DNA of 64,000 nt from Piper betle (Eukaryota > Streptophyta > Magnoliopsida > Piperales > Piperaceae). The notes beneath the pieces were generated by a model. The model was given only the letters and a program-made list of their open reading frames with translations. It was not told the origin of the DNA and searched no databases. Shown here in pieces: positions 48,801 through 60,602 of the stretch (its first letter is position 1; each line of letters opens with the position of its first letter). A program made the translations under genes and the position numbers. The stretch lies in contig JAURVB010001757.1 of assembly GCA_033002965.1 (NCBI GenBank), positions 1 through 64,000 of the forward strand, in the 5' to 3' direction.

Positions 48801-49356
48801 CCTCCACCACGAGTGCAACCCAGCGGTGCTCCACCGCGACGTGAAGGCGAGCAATGTGATGCTGGACGGCAACGGCAGGGCGAGGCTGACCGACTTCGGG
48901 CTCGCGAGGCTGCTCGTCCACCCGGAGGAGACGCATGTGAGCACCATGGTGGCGGGGACGGTGGGGTACGTGGCGCCGGAGTACGGGCATGTGTGGCGAG
49001 CGACGACGAAAGGGGACGTGTACAGCTTCGGGGTGCTGCTGCTGGAGCTGGCGACGGCGCGGCGGGCGGTGGACGGCGGGGACGAGTGCTTGGTGGAGTG
49101 GGTGCGGCGGGTCGGCGGCGGCGGGGAGAGCCACGAGGGGCTGAGAGGGGCGGTAGTGGCGGTGATGGTGGCCGCGGGGGCGGAGGAGGAGGAGGTGGTG
49201 GAGGGGCTGGGGGAGATGTGTGAGATGGTGAGGTTGGGGGTGAGGTGCACCGCCGAGGCGCCGCAGGCGAGGCCGGACATGAAGGCCGTGCTCGCCGCGC
49301 TGCTGCGAATCTCGGGCGGGGGCGGACCGCCGGCAATAGCCAGCGCAGAAGTGTAA
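45892..49356 (+). CDS. LRR receptor-like kinase, NILR1 (At1g74360) type, two one-base frameshifts
   Basis: Exon 1 (45,892-45,961) encodes a short leader with a hydrophobic signal core (TAFFIFIFLSLFL). Exon 2 (46,060-49,356) encodes the rest, about 1,122 residues. Order: signal peptide, N-terminal LRR cap, about 20 LRRs with LxLxxNxxSGxIP repeats, an island region (ECLSMRRWIPATYPPF with paired Cys), more LRRs, a transmembrane helix near residues 735-760, and a kinase domain with IGAGGFGTVYKG, VAVKKL, HRDVKASN, DFGLARL and an APE-like triplet. The HRD Arg marks an RD kinase. The Arabidopsis homologue NILR1 senses nematode-derived signals at the plasma membrane; the ligand here is unknown. One base is missing near 48,306 and another in the G run 48,707-48,711; restoring both makes exon phases exact. 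An in-frame ATG at 45,700 would add 64 very basic residues and hide the signal peptide, so I chose 45,892. Confidence 0.9.
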
Positions 49357-51157
49357 CGGTTTTCTAACTAACAAAACGTTATTTCGAGATTTTTTTTCAG
49401 ACGGGTAGAAAAAATTGAAGTTGTAATAGCAAAAGAAAGTTTGATATATATTTGGATGATTTAACTTTTGGGAATGTTATTGGTTTTTTTCTATGTAATT
49501 TATTGGGTTAATCCCTCTACAAGGTTAATTGATACACGAGATTTTTACCTTATACGGCTCTTAATTTAATTCTTTCAAAATAATAATAAAATTTTCCTCA
49601 TTTGAAAAAATCTCTTCTATTCTTTCACTCAATCCCAAAGAATAATTAGAAACAATTTATTTACATTTTCATGTTCCAATTGAATATTTTTCGTACATTT
49701 TTTTGGATTATAATTAAATAATTCTTTTTTTATTAAAACGAAAAAATCTTATTCTCTGAGTCAATTTTTTAATCAAGAGATATTAGCTATATTTATTATA
49801 AATTTATTTTTGGGCTCAAAAGGCCCACGGATGGGTTTTGTTATTATTTCGATTTGCCTCATGTTAGTTCAAATTAGAGTTTCTTTTAACCTTCGGTGTT
49901 ACTCTAATTTATGGTAAATGACCTTGTCTTGTAAGTCCCTTTTGGGAGACTAAATAGCCCAATGTCACTTGATGTTGCCTTAGTTCGGGCTAAAAAAATC
50001 AATAATTGCCCCGTTTGATAAATTATAATTATAATTAGTAATTACGGGAATATATAATTCTCTTCAAACAAATACCATAAACCCTAACTGAACCGAGCCA
50101 ATCTGGAGTTCAACTTGTTTCAGCTGAACTGAAGTCAAATTAGCTCTGCTCATTCCCAACCCAATTGAACGTGTTCTTCACCATGCAGGTAATAAAGATA
50201 AAAATTCGTTTTTATTTGATTTTATTTTTTTCTGATGACATTAGTCATTGCATTTTTAATGCCGCTTTAGCACTCCTCGGTTCAACTTAAATTAATATAG
50301 CCACTGGTAAAGAAAAGGCCCATCATCAACAATCGCCCATTGTCTTCACTTTTTTGTTGTCTTCACAAAATCGTTGCAGTCAATTCATATTTTTCTCGAA
50401 ATTGTTTGCAGAAATTAACACATCCAACTTGTTTGTGGCCGAGAAGCATTTGAATTTGCAGCAGAAAGCTCTTCAAGAGAAAGAAAGCATCAGCTGCAAT
50501 CTAAATTGATCTGAATTTTTATCCCTTAAAGTAAATAGTAAATGATTTTATTTTTAACATTTAAGCTTTAAGACAAGTATTGTATTGTTCTTTCATTTAT
50601 ACCAGTGTTAACTGGATTCAAATTTTATAGCCCATGAAAGGGAGTATAAGAATAGATACTAAATAATTCTCTTTTGTTTACTGGCTCAACTGTCGAGATA
50701 AGTGCTTGAACTTCCAAATAAGGGAGGAAAAAATTAAAACATGGTCTAAAAGCAAACTTCGTTTTCAAATATAATGTTTGTTCTTCGGGAAAAGTTGATT
50801 CAATTTGTGTAACAATTGTGACACAAAGTGTGATTGTAAATGTCCTGACCAGCAAAAAGTAATGTCCTGACCAGCAAATTCTCTGGCTGTGGTTGCTTCA
50901 ACGTCAACAAAATAATACAACAAAATGTTACAAGACAACCATACCCCATACAACCATTGGTAGCCACACAAACTAGCATGTAGACAAAGGTGAACCCCGC
51001 AGCTGCTCCCTCTTCCACATGTTAATTTCCTCGATCCATTCGCCCATGCCTTGAGCACAGTTTGTGGTGAAGGTGAAGTTGCAGCCTTGTATAAAGTTCA
51101 AGCCGACCCATAATCCTTCACTTTCGAGAGACCAGCGAGTAGAAGAGGAGGAAGAAG
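49357..51157. other. Intergenic DNA, no gene recognised
   Basis: AT-rich 3' flank of the receptor kinase, then the 5' flank of the DUF179 gene. Minus-strand frames at 50,625-51,058 include hydrophobic stretches but match nothing I know. A GA-rich stretch immediately precedes the ATG at 51,158 and is probably leader. Confidence 0.6.
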
Positions 51158-52364
51158 ATGATGATCGGCAACATGAACATGAGCGTCAAAGCTTGTTATC
51201 AGCTCACCTCTAAATCCACGGCGAAAACACCAGAGTTCATGATGCCTCCTACCCAGCTCAAAATGAGAGGCTCTTCCGTTCTCAAGAAGCGCTCCGTTGC
51301 ATTATCCCCTTACAAAAATGGAGCTGCATGTAAGTCCCTCCAGGCTTTGTTTTTCCTCTATGTCAACTAGTATCTAATTATCGGCTCCTCATCTGGGTTA
51401 AAAGGAAATCTCAGATTACCAAATTATAATCGTAAGACAAGTATGAAATTAAGCAAAGTGACGAGTTTTAGGTGAAATGCTTTTCTTCCTGTACGTTAGC
51501 CATGTTGAGGGTGTATTATTATTTCTATAATTTATGTGAAATGGCCTCGGAATTACCAAGAAAAAGATCAAATATTAATGGTCATGCTTGATTGAGACGA
51601 ACATTGCAGTTTGTAACAGCATCAGATCACAACATGACGACGATCATGAGCCGATTATTGACTCGGATTGGAGATCGTTCCGGGCTCGATTGGTTGAGAA
51701 TCAACACCAAATTTCAAGCCCGCGGACCAGTGGGCCCATTTCGGAAGGTGCGGTCCCGGACCCACCAGTTGTTGAGCTTGGTGAGAAGTGGGTGCACCCG
51801 CTCCATGAGCCGGAGAAGGGTTGCCTGTTGATTGCAACGGACAAGCTCGATGGGGTCCACATTTTTGAGAAGACGGTGGTCCTCCTGCTGTCGACGGGCC
51901 CGATTGGCCCATCGGGGATCATCCTCAATCGGCCATCGTTGATGTCGATCAAGGAGACGCGATCGACGGCGGTCGATGCCGCGGGCATTTTCTCAAACCA
52001 GCCTCTGTTCTTTGGTGGGCCACTGGAGGATGGGCTGTTCCTGGTGAACCCACAAGAAGGGGAGAAGGATGGGGTAGGCAAGAGTGGGGTGTTTGAAGAA
52101 GTGCTCAATGGGTTGTATTATGGTACCAAGGAGAGTGTAGGGTGTGCAGCTGAGATGGTGAAGAGAAATGTGGTGGGATTGGAGGATTTCAGATTCTTTG
52201 ATGGGTATTGTGGGTGGGAGAGAGAGCAGCTCAACGAGGAGATCAAGGCTGGCTATTGGACATTAGTTGCTTGCAGTCCAAACGTTATTGGCCTCAATAC
52301 TGCAGGAAGTGTGGGTCTGTGGGAGGAGGTCTTAGGCCTAATTGGGCAGAGGAAGGTCTGGTGA
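51158..52364 (+). CDS. DUF179 / UPF0301 (AlgH-like) family protein, probably plastid-targeted
   Basis: Two exons, 51,158-51,329 and 51,610-52,364, with GT-AG borders, encode 308 residues without interruption. The first 57 residues are rich in Ser, Thr, Lys and Arg and nearly free of acidic residues, fitting a chloroplast transit peptide. From about residue 113 the AlgH-like domain begins (KWVHPLHEPEKGCLLIATDKL) and continues through VVLLLSTGP, GIILNRPS, LFFGGPLEDG, FRFFDGYCGWEREQL and the C-terminal GYWTLVACSPN. This family is widespread in bacteria and plants but its biochemical role is not established. Plant members usually have the same N-terminal extension. The gene runs toward PSMD10, with about 600 bp between stop codons. 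Confidence 0.9.
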
Positions 52365-52981
52365 ATCTATCTTGTCCAGAGAAGTTCCATTGATGACCTG
52401 ATCATTGGTTCAATACCCAAAAAAATCAAAAGCTTCAACTTCAATTTAAAACACCCTTGGGTCGTCATCAACCTCATCCTGATACCAGAATTCTAAGCTC
52501 TGTATATATATTACATGTTTTCTATTGCTATAAGGCATTGTCAATTAGAATGTACTAAATTAGCTGCAGCAGCGATTTTCTACGTGCTAATTGGCATCAC
52601 TTTGGCAGCATCGAACATATGCATGCCAGCAAGAGATGCCACAAGTACGACTCTCAAGCAAGCTTACGTAGAGACATCTGATTTGATCTCAATTACCAAA
52701 AGTGCAAACAAGATAATCCCCAAATAGCCTTTCAAAACCCTGATTATTATTGTTTATTAGTTTACCACAACCACTTGAGGGTATTTAGAAAACATAAGCA
52801 CCATTTTTCCCCAAAGCAAATATGAGCACCATTAAAACTTTAAAATTGTCATTCGGTCAATCTGATTAGCAGTATCCGTTTTCCCGTCAACTCCACGTAC
52901 CAGTTGCAAAACAAGCTCAGCCTCCTTCCAAATGAGGGGACAAACATTCGCATCGCCCATAAAAATAACAGAATAACAGCT
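52365..52981. other. Convergent 3' region between the DUF179 gene and PSMD10
   Basis: Holds the 3' ends of two converging genes. A 70-codon plus-strand frame at 52,515-52,727 has a hydrophobic middle but no recognisable family; I regard it as 3' UTR or spacer. Confidence 0.6.
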
Positions 52982-55520
52982 TTAACCCTCGAGCATTGCC
53001 TTGGCCGCATCAATAAGTGCTGGCCTTAAATCATTTGAGGTCCGACCGAGCACTGTGTAACCTTCCCTGTCTTGCACATCAACATCCGCTCCATGTCTAA
53101 TTAAAAGGAAGGCTACCTGCAATGGATGCGTACTTTTAATCACTCAATTATTCATGATTTTTTAAATTGAACAAATAAAGAAAGAGCTGAACTAGCAATA
53201 CTTCAGACGCATCTCTTAAATCTTTTGACAATGTCAATGGCAATTAAAATTTACATACAGTATGCACATCCAATTTCTCAAGGAGGCACCCCTTCTCCTA
53301 CAACCTAAATGATGATACTTGCCTGTGGCTGCACTACAATTTATTGTATGACTTGTGAAATTGGTTTCAAGCTGTTCGGTTTTAAGGAAACCAAAAGCAA
53401 GCTTTGTCGGCATCCAACGAATCAGCAAACCAGGGAAGAAAAAGACAAGCATGTACCTCTTTGTTTTGACAAATCACCGCATGCATAAGAGGAGTCTGGC
53501 CTACTTTATCCACAGCATCAACTTCTGCTCCTTCTTCTATTAACAACTCACACAACTCTGAGTTGCCTGTGCTTGCAGCTCGATGTAATGGTGTACAACC
53601 CACCTGAAGTTGCACATAATGTATATAACTATTCTTGGAAAACGCAAAAGTTAAATAAGAAGCTGGCCAAGTTTAACCAACTATAAACTAAAGTTGAAGG
53701 AAAAGTTCAAAAAATATGTGTAATCAGCACCTTATCCTTCTTTAACTTCGCACCATGAGCCAGCAGCAGCTCCGCAATTTTTATGTGCCCTTTACTGGCA
53801 GCATAGTGGAGTGCAGTTCGGCCTCCGTCATTTGACAAATTGGCATCAGCCCCTGCCAAAAAAGATTTCGAGTTTAGGTACTTGATGCTAATCATTTATG
53901 CAGGTGACACAAAATATTGTTTGAAGAAAAGGAGTGTACTTAATATAATGGTCACCCGGAAAAAATCATAAATTCGCAGACAGTTAAAAACACAATCATT
54001 ATCTAATAATTAAATCATTCATGAAATGATTTGACTAGAGATAATTGCTTTATCTGTACTGTTGCCAATAAGCTATTGGGGTCCCCCCTTTTGTCTCACA
54101 TTTCACTGTTTATAAGAAACCATTTTCGTCAGAATGATGCTCGTGTGGGCTGTCATAAATAAGTGACAATCCTGCACCAAGAGTCACACATACAAATATA
54201 AAGATAAAACACTTTCCACCAACTGAGACTGCCTCGAATGCGAAGTTTATTCTGCTCTTCCAAAAAACATGAAAACGTCTGTAAAAATGACCAGGCATTT
54301 GCTTGATAGAGCTCATCCCTCAATTGTGTAAAGTAGGTGTATGCGGGTTTAATTGTTTGGCAAGCACATGAAATTCTTTATTAGGAAAAGAAACAGTGTG
54401 TACACTACTCCACAGACCACAGCACAAAGGAAAATAGGAAATTATACATTAGAATAAAAATTTCCTACTTTGCATTCTGAAGATAGATGCTAACCACCAT
54501 GAACAAAGTTGCCTAAACATTTCTGGTTCTGACTGCACTCATTTCAAAACGAACGTATTGTAAGAAGTTAAAAACAAAGCAAATAGTAGATACCTCTACT
54601 CAGTAGTATTTCAACAACTGATACCCGACCAGAACTAGAAGCGGAGTGAAGCGGGGCCCATCCTTCCTCATCAGTACTGTTTACACCACTACTAAACGGA
54701 TGGGCATCTGATAGGATATTGACTATCTATTCACCACAAATCAATACAAATATCAGTAAAAGCAAATCCTAAACAGTAAAACAAATTAAGCTTGCACAAG
54801 CTTTAGCTTCCATATTAACACAAACCAAACTAAACAATCAACTATTTAGGTTCTTGGTCGGCACAATCTATGCCACAACTAGTTGGACGGGCTTCTATAG
54901 GATATTTTTTACAATCTATTCTAATTCTTGCTTTGAACTGTCAGATTAACTCAAAACCGCCTAAAACTTACTACTCAGCTAAAATTTCAAGGACAACAAA
55001 AAAATGCAATTTTCTTTTCATTTGCTGATCAACCAAGACCAAACCACGTCACTAATCAATCACTTCCAACAATATATCAACGAAACTCGCATAACAAACT
55101 GTTACAAACTCCTGTCCCCTACATCATTCCCACTCAATCATCACAAGATCGAATTTTTAGCAAAAAAAAAACCAAACAATCCCAACCTGCCCCGTCCCCG
55201 CCACCAAAGCCCACAACTTCCCACGTCCAACGACCGAATCTCAACCAAAAACAATTACAAAAGAATAGAAAAAATGACGAAGTGTTCACCTCCGCATGCC
55301 CAGAGGCGGCGGCGACATGGAGAAGACAGCGGCGGTCGTCGTTGCGGAGGGAGCGGGCGTAGCACAGCTGGTCTGGCGAGAGGTTGGAGAAGGCGGCGGC
55401 GTCACCGGACTCTGCCGCCTTGAAGAGGAGCTTGTCGTCGGCGGCCGTCGTAGGGTTCGCCGGCGGATCGATCTCCATCTCCATCTCCATCTTCCCCGTC
55501 TCCGGCGATGGTCTGGCCAT
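52982..55520 (-). CDS. 26S proteasome non-ATPase regulatory subunit 10 (gankyrin-type ankyrin protein)
   Basis: Five minus-strand exons: 55,290-55,520, 54,594-54,726, 53,731-53,852, 53,457-53,603 and 52,982-53,116 (768 nt, 255 residues), all GT-AG with exact phases. The protein has an acidic N-terminus, a LFKAAESGD helix pair and about six ankyrin repeats (GWAPLHSAASSG, GRTALHYAASKGHIKIAELLLAHGA, GCTPLHRAAS, GQTPLMHAVI, GYTVLGRTSN). The final segment is PALIDAAKAMLEG. It matches plant PSMD10 (At2g03430-like) in length and repeat order. In yeast and animals this protein is an assembly chaperone of the proteasome regulatory particle, binding the ATPase RPT3; the plant role is inferred. No disruption seen. 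An adjacent TGGGCY cluster probably forms its promoter. Confidence 0.93.
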
Positions 55521-55527
55521 CTAATTA

Positions 55528-55614
55528 TGGGCTTGTGGACTTTTCGAGTAGGTTTGTTGGGCCCACAGAACATTTCTAATTGGGCTAATTGGGCTTTTAT
55601 TCGGAGTATGGGCT
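55528..55614 (-). promoter_or_regulatory. Cluster of five TGGGCY (site II) motifs upstream of PSMD10
   Basis: TGGGCT/C occurs at 55,528-55,533, 55,558-55,563, 55,581-55,586, 55,590-55,595 and 55,609-55,614, within 95 bp of the PSMD10 ATG. The second lies in a palindromic GGGCCC. Site II elements are bound by TCP factors and are common in promoters of plant growth-related housekeeping genes, including proteasome genes. Confidence 0.65.
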
Positions 55615-56739
55615 CTCTACCATTTTGTTTTTCAGGGCAATTTCTACCCCATTTGAAAGGCAATGGAAAATGGATCGTATCATTATTATTTTCAACCACA
55701 TAATTGGTTTTCAAAGTTCGATTAAACTCGAAGGAAAAACTCCTTACAAAATTTAATTTAAAATTTTTTATTAAAAGTCAAAAGAACTGACTTTGTGGTT
55801 TTGTTTGTTCAAACGGATTCATAAGAAAAAAATATATAATTGGGGTATAGACACTTGGATAATAGATTTGACGAGAATAGTAAAAACAAAAAAAGGAATC
55901 TAGTGATTACTTCAATTGTTAATGTGAGAGAGTTTATAGCCAGCTAGAACTCGAGTTTAATCCACAGTCAATAGAAACAACTCAAATTCTAAAGTAAATC
56001 CGTCAAATTTGAGCTCAACTGAATTCGGCTCAACTCACAAAATTTAGAGGCAAGCCAAGCCTCTCGAGTTTGAGGTAAAAAGATAAACCGAAGTATCAAC
56101 CCACTTTCTTAATCTGTTTATGATATTTTCCTTGATTTTAAGTAAATTTAATATTCATTTACATCAAAATCAAATGAAACAACTTACTCTTGCACCCAAA
56201 ATCATTTTCAACAAATATTAGACACGCATCAATTTAATATATAACAATATATTATATACAATTGTCACGCAAAGCACACCCGAGCATATAAATAATTAAA
56301 CCTTTACCACCTACTTTTTTACTTGAAAGAGGAGAAAATGTTCGTCCTGCCTAATGATAATATATCTATATATATTAGAACTTTTAAAAATTAATAAAAA
56401 TGATAATAATAACAACGACAACAACACCAACAATAGAAAACCTAACTCTAAGCTTTGCATTAGAAAACATAAATCAATCAAAGCAAACCCTAAACCATGC
56501 CTAAACATTTTTTTAATTTTTTCCAAAGTAAGAGAATGCCTTTATTGAAATTGCGCATGCATCCCCATAGTCTATACTTCCATATATTAAAAACTCAATT
56601 AACTCCGATGTCCAAATCCAACCGTCTATGTGCCGAAACCAGAGATCCAACGGTCCAGATTGCCATTTAGCCCATGCCTAATGCCAATCCCTTAGCGAGG
56701 GGGCTTGGGGGAGAAGAAGGGGTAGAGAGTGGGAGCGAA
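55615..56739. other. Divergent intergenic region between PSMD10 and enolase
   Basis: About 1.1 kb of AT-rich DNA. The final 150 bp before the enolase ATG become more GC-rich and probably contain the enolase leader. No gene or clear repeat. Confidence 0.65.
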
Positions 56740-59700
56740 ATGGGGACCATCAAGGCGATCAAGGCCCGCCAGATCTTCGACAGCCGCGGCAACCCCACCG
56801 TCGAGGTGAATTGGCTCTACAATTTGCTGTGGTTGTTGTGTTTTTTGTTTTTGGGATTTTTTTTTGGGATTTTTTGGTGTGAAGTGTTGATTTTTGATCT
56901 GCGGTTCGTGGAAATGGGTGGTCTGTGGGTTGTGGAGTTGATTTTGTTGGGTGGTTCTGTGTTTTAGATTCGATTTGATTGTTTGGTGTGATGTGGTTGT
57001 GTTCATGCTGTGGATAGTCGATTTGGTTTGATCAAATCAGTGTTTGTGAAATTTTATGATGGGAATTGTTGTTTAGTTGATGTCTGCGCTTAAAGTTTCG
57101 ATCTTTATGGGTGTTTTTTATATTATTATTGCAGTTCTTGTTGATTGGATTTGGGATTTGTGAGCGAGATTTATGTAGTGGGTTTATGTTGTTTTGCTTC
57201 GATTTTTTATTTAGATGGATAGTGTTTGTCTTGTGATTTGTTTCATGTCTATTTGTAATTATGTTTGCGCTTTTTTTATCTTTGAGCATGTATCGTCCTT
57301 TGATTGTTTGCCTGGATTTGGGCGTTGCTGATTAGTTGTTTGTGGTTGGTTCGGATTTTTGGATTCAAGATGTATTTAAATGAATGTAGCATTTGTCTTT
57401 TTTTGGGGGGATTGCTGTAAGCTGGTGCGAATGATTGATGTGATTGTTTTTGTGGTTGGGTGTGTTTCAGGTCGATTGCCATCTTAGTAGTGGACAAGTA
57501 TGCAGGGCTGCTGTGCCGAGTGGCGCATCCACTGGTTAATCAGATCTTCCTTTCTATCCCTATTTTTATGTGCTGGCTTATATGTATTCCTTTTCACAGA
57601 TTATGTTGAAATTTAATTTTATTTTCTATTGTATGAACTGCATAAGTATGAATGTACCTCTTGTAAATTGCACTTATCTGGATTTTGGTGAAACCTTGAT
57701 ACTCTGAATTTGTTTGTTTGTGGTCTTCTTGGTGTTATCTGATTAGCTGCCTGAGTAATATCTAGTTACTCCTCTATGAAATATTGTCAATTTGTTTGAA
57801 ATGTTTGTGTTTTATCTTCTCGTTTTTACACTAGCATCTAATACACTCAAACTACAGTGTTCGATGGTAACAGCTTTTACTTGATTTATTAGGTGTATAT
57901 GAAGCTTTGGAATTAAGAGATGGTGGCTCAGATTATCTTGGTAAAGGTGTTCTTAAGGTTTGTGACAATTAACATTTATATCTAAGTGAAACATCATGTT
58001 GAATTATACCATTTAACATTCACTTTGAAGTCATTACTAATCCCTCATCATCAATCTTGTTTGATTTAGGCTGTTGATAATGTGAATGCCATCATCGCTC
58101 CAGCCTTGATTGGGAAGGTAGTATTTCTTCCTTTTCTTGACTGTTCGTAATAGGCTCTTTTTCCTGTGAGCTATTTTTGCTGATTTTTTTCTTTCTTATT
58201 CCAGGACCCCACTGAGCAGGCCAAGATTGATAACTACATGGTGCAGGAACTTGACGGAACAGTCAATGAGTGGGGATGGTGCAAGCAAAAGGTTGCACTT
58301 GCTGGTTAACTTGTTTTTTATGCTATGGTTAATGGCTGTTATTGTTGGACAATCTTGTTATATGCTGACAAGATTGTATTTATCTTTATCAGCTTGGTGC
58401 AAATGCCATATTAGCAGTTTCTCTTGCAGTGTGCAAAGCAGGAGCACATGTAAAAAATATTCCACTCTATCAGGCAGGAAACATTTTACTTAATTTCTTC
58501 TATGTGTATGCAATTTGGTTTAATACTTGTTCGTCATGACTCTTTTTTTTATGTGTGTGTGGGTGCAGCACATTGCTAACCTTGCTGGTAACAAAAGCCT
58601 TGTGCTACCTGTTCCTGCTTTCAATGTTATTAATGGAGGTTCACATGCTGGAAACAAACTTGCCATGCAGGTTACAAATTATGCAAACGAAATTGTCAAT
58701 TTTGCATTTACTTGCCCCCGAATTTCTCATCTCTAATCATTATACTGATTTTGAACGTTATTTTTGCAGGAGTTCATGATACTCCCAGTTGGAGCCTCAT
58801 CTTTCAAGGAAGCAATGAAAATGGGTGTTGAAGTATATCACCATCTGAAGGTAATGTTACGTATGTGTTTCTTTCCCATTCATTTGTTTGAATTTGTTTT
58901 TTTGCCTTTTTCTAATGGTAAGTGGTAACGTACCTTTTCTTATGCAGGCTGTTATTAAGAAAAAGTATGGTCAGGATGCTACGAATGTCGGTGATGAGGG
59001 TGGGTTTGCTCCAAATATTCAGGTGAGTGTTTATCTCTTTTGATTTGAAAGAGTTTTACCTTATATCCGCCTAGTAAATAATTGTTTTGGGTCCAGGGTT
59101 TTTTTATCTAACTAAAATTGGTATGTTTTTTTGCAGGAAAACAAGGAGGGTCTTGAACTTTTGAAGACAGCTATTGCCAAAGCTGGATACACTGACAAGG
59201 TATACTGCATTATTGTTAAGTTATGCTGATAAAAATTGTGAAAAAGTTTTAGAAAGAAAGTTGCCTTATGTCTGTTCTTACGTTAGGTGGTGATTGGAAT
59301 GGACGTTGCTGCTTCTGAGTTTTATGACGGCAAAGATAAAACTTATGATCTTAACTTTAAAGAGGAGGTATTTTAATTCTGTGTAGTCAGTTATTTTACT
59401 CTTGGTTGGTGATATTTGTTTTGTTATTTATAAGTTATTTGGTGTCTCAGAACAATGATGGATCAGAAAAAATATCAGGAGACAGTCTCAAGAATGTCTA
59501 CAAATCTTTTGTATCTGAATATCCAATTGTTTCCATTGAGGACCCTTTTGATCAGGACGACTGGGAGCACTACTCTAGGCTGACTGCTGAAATTGGGCAA
59601 CAAGTTCAAATTGTTGGTGATGATCTCCTTGTTACCAACCCGAAGGTCCGTATTTACATTTATGTATCTCATGAACATTCGTCTTCCGTGGCTTCATCTG

Positions 59701-60602
59701 CTTGCTTACCTTGGTGTTCTGATGCTGTGATAGCGTGTTGAAAAAGCAATCAAGGAGAAATCATGCAACGCACTTCTCTTGAAGGTAATTTTTTGCTCTT
59801 TGAATTTCTGGAAACTTTTAGCTTTTTTTACTGTGAATTTTATGGGCTTCTAGGTTTTGTTTTGCCATTTGCTGCCCAGTAGGGTTTGTCAATTTTTGTA
59901 TATGAGAATAATAGATTATGGAATGCATACTGTTACATTTTAGATGAAATGTTCCCCTTTCTTTGTTATGGTTGTGGATGATTAATATCCTATGGATGCA
60001 ACTTTTATGTTGAGCAGGTTAACCAGATTGGAAGTGTTACTGAGAGTATTGAAGCTGTTAAAATGTCCAAGCGTGCTGGCTGGGGTGTGATGGCAAGCCA
60101 CAGAAGGTAAGCTTTATGTACATAGATAGAATGTGCATTTAGAAGTTTATACTAGCTTCATACCTGACAAGTCTTGGTTGTTGATGTGGACTGTGTTTAC
60201 GTGAAACAGTGGTGAGACTGAGGATACTTTTATTGCTGATCTTTCCGTGGGCTTGGCTACTGTAAGGGCTCATCTTCATTTAGTTTTTTTTTCTATTAGG
60301 TCTTTTTTTTTAAAAAAAATGTTGTCTGTAAACACATATGAAATGGGTTGTTCTTGCTGAGCAGGGCCAGATTAAGACTGGAGCACCTTGCAGATCAGAG
60401 CGTCTTGCAAAATATAACCAGGTATGTATTGGACCGCAACTGTGCCTGACCGGTACAAGATAAATTTATACTGTATACTGTATGGTACTGTGGATGCTGA
60501 AAATTTTGGTGTGTGCTTCAGCTGCTTAGGATTGAAGAAGAGCTTGGATCTGCTGCTGTCTATGCCGGATCAAAGTTTAGGGTGCCGGTTGAACCCTACT
60601 GA
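56740..60602 (+). CDS. Enolase (2-phosphoglycerate hydratase), cytosolic, 17 exons
   Basis: Converts 2-phosphoglycerate to phosphoenolpyruvate in glycolysis. Exons: 56740-56805, 57471-57534, 57893-57957, 58070-58117, 58205-58291, 58393-58473, 58569-58670, 58770-58850, 58948-59022, 59137-59199, 59287-59367, 59451-59645, 59734-59784, 60018-60106, 60210-60261, 60365-60421, 60522-60602. They total 1,338 nt and 445 residues, the normal length, with no frameshift. Visible motifs are [14 protein letters not shown], the mobile loop [27 protein letters not shown], the metal ligands in [21 protein letters not shown] and VGDDLLVTN, the signature [14 protein letters not shown] with the catalytic Lys, and SHRSGETEDT. 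The absence of a transit peptide indicates the cytosol. The intron after exon 6 begins GC rather than GT. Exon 1 is GC-rich, the rest AT-richer. Confidence 0.97.

Noticed and set aside
48725..49374. Long minus-strand frames rich in Pro/Ser/Arg antisense to the kinase domain
   Set aside because: Low-complexity complements of GC-rich kinase coding sequence with clear HRD and DFG motifs on the plus strand.
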